A stretch of DNA of 64,000 bases. It comes from Arthrobacter terricola (lineage in GTDB: Bacteria > Actinomycetota > Actinomycetes > Actinomycetales > Micrococcaceae). The stretch covers positions 62,001 through 126,000 of the forward strand of contig NZ_SMRU01000007.1 in assembly GCF_004354015.1 (NCBI RefSeq). Direction: 5' to 3'. A program made the translations under genes and the position numbers. The number at the start of each line of letters is the position of its first letter. The stretch's first letter is position 1. The notes below the pieces were generated by a model. It made no database searches, was not told where the DNA came from, and saw nothing but the letters and a program-made list of their open reading frames with translations. Shown here one piece after another: positions 60,871-64,000 of the stretch.

Positions 60871-62202
60871 ATGAGCGATTTCTGGTGCGAAGCGGCGCTC
60901 GTCGGCGCCGAAGTGGTCAGCGGCGTGCGTCTGGAAACACGCGGCGGGACGATCACTTCGGTTGCCGCCGGCGTGCAGCCCCAAAGCAGTGACCGGATCT
61001 TGGGCGGCGTGGTCTTCCCGGCGGCCGCGAACGCCCATTCGCACGCGTTCCACCGGATCCTCCGCGGACGGACGCATGAGGGGCGCGGCGACTTCTGGGT
61101 TTGGCGGGAACACATGTACCGGGCCGCCGCGGAACTCACGCCGGCGAAGTACGAAAAGCTAGCAACCGCGGTCTTCGCCGAAATGGTGGTGGCCGGCTTC
61201 AGTAGCGTCGCCGAGTTCCACTACGTCCACCACAAGCCCGGAGGAATGCCGTACTCCGAGCCGCATGCCATGGAATTGGCATTGGCCCGAGCGGCCGCGA
61301 CTGCCGGGATCCGCCTCACTTTGCTGGACACGCTCTACCTTGCGGGCGGCATCGGGGCTCCGCTCGGTCCCGAGCAGTTGCGGTTCGGCGACGCTAATGC
61401 CCAAGCCTGGCTGGAGCGATTCGCTTCCCTGAGGGACATGGTTGCGCAGCAGTTCCCTCCGGAGATGGCCGGGGTTGGCGCGGCCCTGCATTCCGTCCGG
61501 GCCGTGCCAGAGGAAGCGCTGGCGGCCATCGCCGGGCACTTGCCTACCGATATTCCGCTCCACATCCACGTGAGCGAGCAGCCGGCCGAAAACCAGGCCT
61601 GCCTTGAGGCCTACGGCGTCACTCCGACGGGCCTGCTTTCCCGCCACGGCTTGCTGTCCGGACGGCTCGCCGCCGTCCATGCGACCCACGTGACGCCCGA
61701 GGATATCCACTTGCTCGGGGCGGCCGGAGCCACCGCGGTGCTGTGCCCCAGCACCGAGGCCGACCTCGCCGACGGCATTGGTCCGGCCCGCGAACTGTCC
61801 GACGCCGGGGCGAACCTTGCGCTTGGCACGGACCAGCACGCTTCCATAGATCCTTGGCTTGAAATGCGCACCTTGGAGTACGGAGAGCGGCTCGGTTCCG
61901 GCCAGCGAGGACGTTTCCGGCCGCAGGAGTTGCTCCGGGCAGCCACCGTGGGCGCCACAGCCGTCATGGCGACGCCGATCGCGACCGCATTGGAGGCCGG
62001 TGCGGTGTGTGACCTGATGGCCGTCGATCCGGAGTCCGTGCGCACTGCGGGATCCAAGCCACTCCAGTTGGTGTTCAGTGCGATCGCGGGCGACGTCACC
62101 GCCGTCGTAATCGCCGGAGAACTGGTGGTCTCGCACGGTGAACACGCAAGACTCGGGCGGCCGGGCAGGCTCCTGGCGGATGCGCTCAAGGAGTTTTCCT
62201 AG
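60871..62202 (+). CDS. hutF: formimidoylglutamate deiminase
   Basis: Converts N-formimino-L-glutamate to N-formyl-L-glutamate plus ammonia in histidine breakdown. The 443-residue amidohydrolase shows the zinc motif FPAAANAHSHAFHRILRGR, then LHSVRAVPEEAL, HIHVSEQPAENQAC and LGTDQHASIDPWLEMRTLE, all specific to HutF. Other hut genes (hutH, hutU, hutI, hutG) are not in the window. It is divergent from the proline-rich gene and its ATG at 60871 has only a weak ribosome binding site. Confidence 0.95.
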   Translation: MSDFWCEAALVGAEVVSGVRLETRGGTITSVAAGVQPQSSDRILGGVVFPAAANAHSHAFHRILRGRTHEGRGDFWVWREHMYRAAAELTPAKYEKLATAVFAEMVVAGFSSVAEFHYVHHKPGGMPYSEPHAMELALARAAATAGIRLTLLDTLYLAGGIGAPLGPEQLRFGDANAQAWLERFASLRDMVAQQFPPEMAGVGAALHSVRAVPEEALAAIAGHLPTDIPLHIHVSEQPAENQACLEAYGVTPTGLLSRHGLLSGRLAAVHATHVTPEDIHLLGAAGATAVLCPSTEADLADGIGPARELSDAGANLALGTDQHASIDPWLEMRTLEYGERLGSGQRGRFRPQELLRAATVGATAVMATPIATALEAGAVCDLMAVDPESVRTAGSKPLQLVFSAIAGDVTAVVIAGELVVSHGEHARLGRPGRLLADALKEFS

Positions 62203-62245
62203 TTTGCCGAACTGCGTGGCGTGACGTCGTCGGAAGACAACCAAT

Positions 62246-62719
62246 TCAGTCGAGCGGCAGGGTCACGGTGATGGAGGTACCGTTGCCGGGCGTGGAGACC
62301 ACGGAAACCTCGCCGCCGACCTCGCTGACCGAGATCGACATCAAGAGGAGTCCGTAGCCGTGATGGTCTCCGGCGGGTTCGGCGTGGCTGTCGAAGCCGT
62401 CGCCGTTGTCCATGACCGTCAGTCGAACCCCGTGGTACACGGCGGCGAGCCGGACGGTGATGTCATGGGCGTGCGCGTATTTCAGCGCGTTGCTGAGCGC
62501 TTCTTTGGCCGATTGGTAGAGCAGCGACGCTGAGCTCGACGGGATGTCGATGCCGTGGTGCGGCGTCTCCCAGTGGATTTCGGTTCCTTCGCGGCGAAGC
62601 GGTGCGGCCAGCCGGTCGATGCAGCCGGCGAGCCCCAGGGCGTAAAAGTCAACGGGCTGCCGGTCGGTGATCACGCCGTTGACGGCGATTACCTCGTTCA
62701 ACGCTGGTGTTGTCTTCAT
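62246..62719 (-). CDS. stand-alone histidine kinase-type HATPase domain protein
   Basis: A 157-residue protein consisting almost only of a HATPase_c module: N box SAKEALSNALKYAHAHD, G1 DNGDGFDSH, G2 GYGLLLMSISVSEVGGE and the C-terminal STPGNGTSITVTLPL. The pattern is that of NarL-type (HPK7) kinases, but there is no HisKA_3 phospho-His helix and no sensor domain; residues 1-30 are unlike one. It is either a remnant or a genuine anti-sigma/anti-partner type ATPase. No response regulator gene is adjacent. The spacer upstream is rich in TTAAGG words. Confidence 0.75.
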   Translation of the reverse strand: MKTTPALNEVIAVNGVITDRQPVDFYALGLAGCIDRLAAPLRREGTEIHWETPHHGIDIPSSSASLLYQSAKEALSNALKYAHAHDITVRLAAVYHGVRLTVMDNGDGFDSHAEPAGDHHGYGLLLMSISVSEVGGEVSVVSTPGNGTSITVTLPLD

Positions 62720-62886
62720 GGCCTATCCTGCTTCCCCTGGCAGCTTCGGCGCTTCACTGGCTTAGTGCTGCGCCGTGTGCTTGGAACAAGGATGTGCCCG
62801 CAGGTTTAAGGATCCCGTCAGATTTTGTAAGTTTCCCCTTAAGTTCTTTTAAGGAATTTTTAAGGTTGGCCTGCGAACCGGCTGAA

Positions 62887-62919
62887 CGGACGACGGCGGG
62901 TGCGGGCCGCCGTCGTCCG
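62887..62919 (-). terminator. terminator of the alpha/beta hydrolase gene at 62931
   Basis: CGGACGACGGCGG and CCGCCGTCGTCCG form a perfect 13-bp stem with a seven-base loop just beyond the minus-strand stop. No U-tract. Confidence 0.7.
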
Positions 62920-62930
62920 CTCCAGTGGCG

Positions 62931-63803
<873 letters not shown>

Positions 63804-63895
63804 TTACAGCCTACTAAGCCCTGAGAAAACCCCCTAGTTGCCCCCAGCAACCAGTCGTAAACTGGCCTTCGAATCACTACGCGCCTTGGAGACCG

Positions 63896-64000
63896 ATGCT
63901 CTGGAAACTTCTTGTTCAGTACCTGCGGCCACACCGGCGGCTGCTGATCGCCGTCGTCATTTTCCAACTGGCGCAGTCCATCGCGTCGCTGTACCTTCCC
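63896..64000 (+). CDS. ABC transporter, fused permease/ATP-binding type (N-terminal fragment)
   Basis: Only 35 codons are in the window. They read MLWKLLVQYLRPHRRLLIAV then VIFQLAQSIASLYLP: a basic amphipathic start followed by the first membrane helix, as in ABCB-type exporters such as those with an ABC_membrane domain. The start has TTGGAGA upstream. The rest lies beyond the window, so the subfamily is tentative. Confidence 0.7.
   Translation, partial: MLWKLLVQYLRPHRRLLIAVVIFQLAQSIASLYLP

Overview
The window is high-GC DNA from an actinobacterium, most likely a soil Micrococcaceae of the Arthrobacter / Paenarthrobacter / Pseudarthrobacter group. This rests on the strong G/C third-position bias, two members of the mycothiol-dependent isomerase (DinB-like) family, paired phd/relE and hipBA modules, and the combination of purine/glyoxylate catabolism with two Amt transporters. 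It reads as chromosome. I see no rRNA, tRNA, CRISPR, phage or insertion sequence.

Layout. 1-5300: end of a TIGR03086-type gene, a two-domain VOC protein and a very large secreted beta-propeller/phosphoesterase. 5376-8544: purM-purF and a small membrane protein. 8650-19070: purine-to-glycerate catabolism, with uraH-uraD, a divergent pucG-like aminotransferase, bcp, and a leftward run hyi-glxR-gcl-garK-allB plus a winged-helix gene. Nearly identical TTCCGC-N3-RTGGAA palindromes lie before uraD/pucG and before hyi, which suggests one shared (IclR-type) regulator. 19674-25055: secreted, lipoprotein and other unknown genes, then an isomerase-like, an NmrA-like, a membrane and a VOC gene. 25067-28225: an ABC-2 exporter. 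28366-28937: a phd/relE module. 28953-33740: a leftward LysR, tartrate/D-malate dehydrogenase, DctA and second glycerate kinase cluster, a plausible tartrate-to-2-phosphoglycerate route. 33813-38031: transporters and small proteins.

38076-44641: nitrogen assimilation. An amt gene diverges from a type III glutamine synthetase-like gene followed by glxB, glxC, glxD and an XRE-cupin regulator. A second amt sits at 56070-57422, and both amt upstream regions carry the same GTTTC-GGGAAY-GTAAA core of a GlnR-type box.

44711-53219: the most interesting part is a divergent, GntR-controlled catabolic cluster. The left arm is gntR, two tandem AA_synth (DUF1185) genes, an alpha/beta hydrolase, an aldehyde dehydrogenase, a 4-OT tautomerase and a luciferase-like flavin monooxygenase. 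The right arm is a SnoaL-flavin reductase fusion, an NCS1 nucleobase-type permease and an isochorismatase-family amidase. The logic resembles Rut or pyridine ring-opening pathways (import, reduced-flavin ring oxidation, hydrolysis, semialdehyde oxidation), but the gene set matches no pathway I can name. Three TTGYATGCAA palindromes sit at the two divergent starts.

53288-64000: an alpha/beta hydrolase, a hipBA module with three evenly spaced operators, a DUF6221-like gene, the second amt, a class I glutamine amidotransferase, a secreted class A beta-lactamase-like protein, a proline-rich membrane protein, hutF, an orphan HATPase gene, another alpha/beta hydrolase, and the start of an ABC transporter gene cut by the window edge. 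Two families of dispersed palindromic repeats (8562/17120 and 10960/19377) lie in intergenic spaces.
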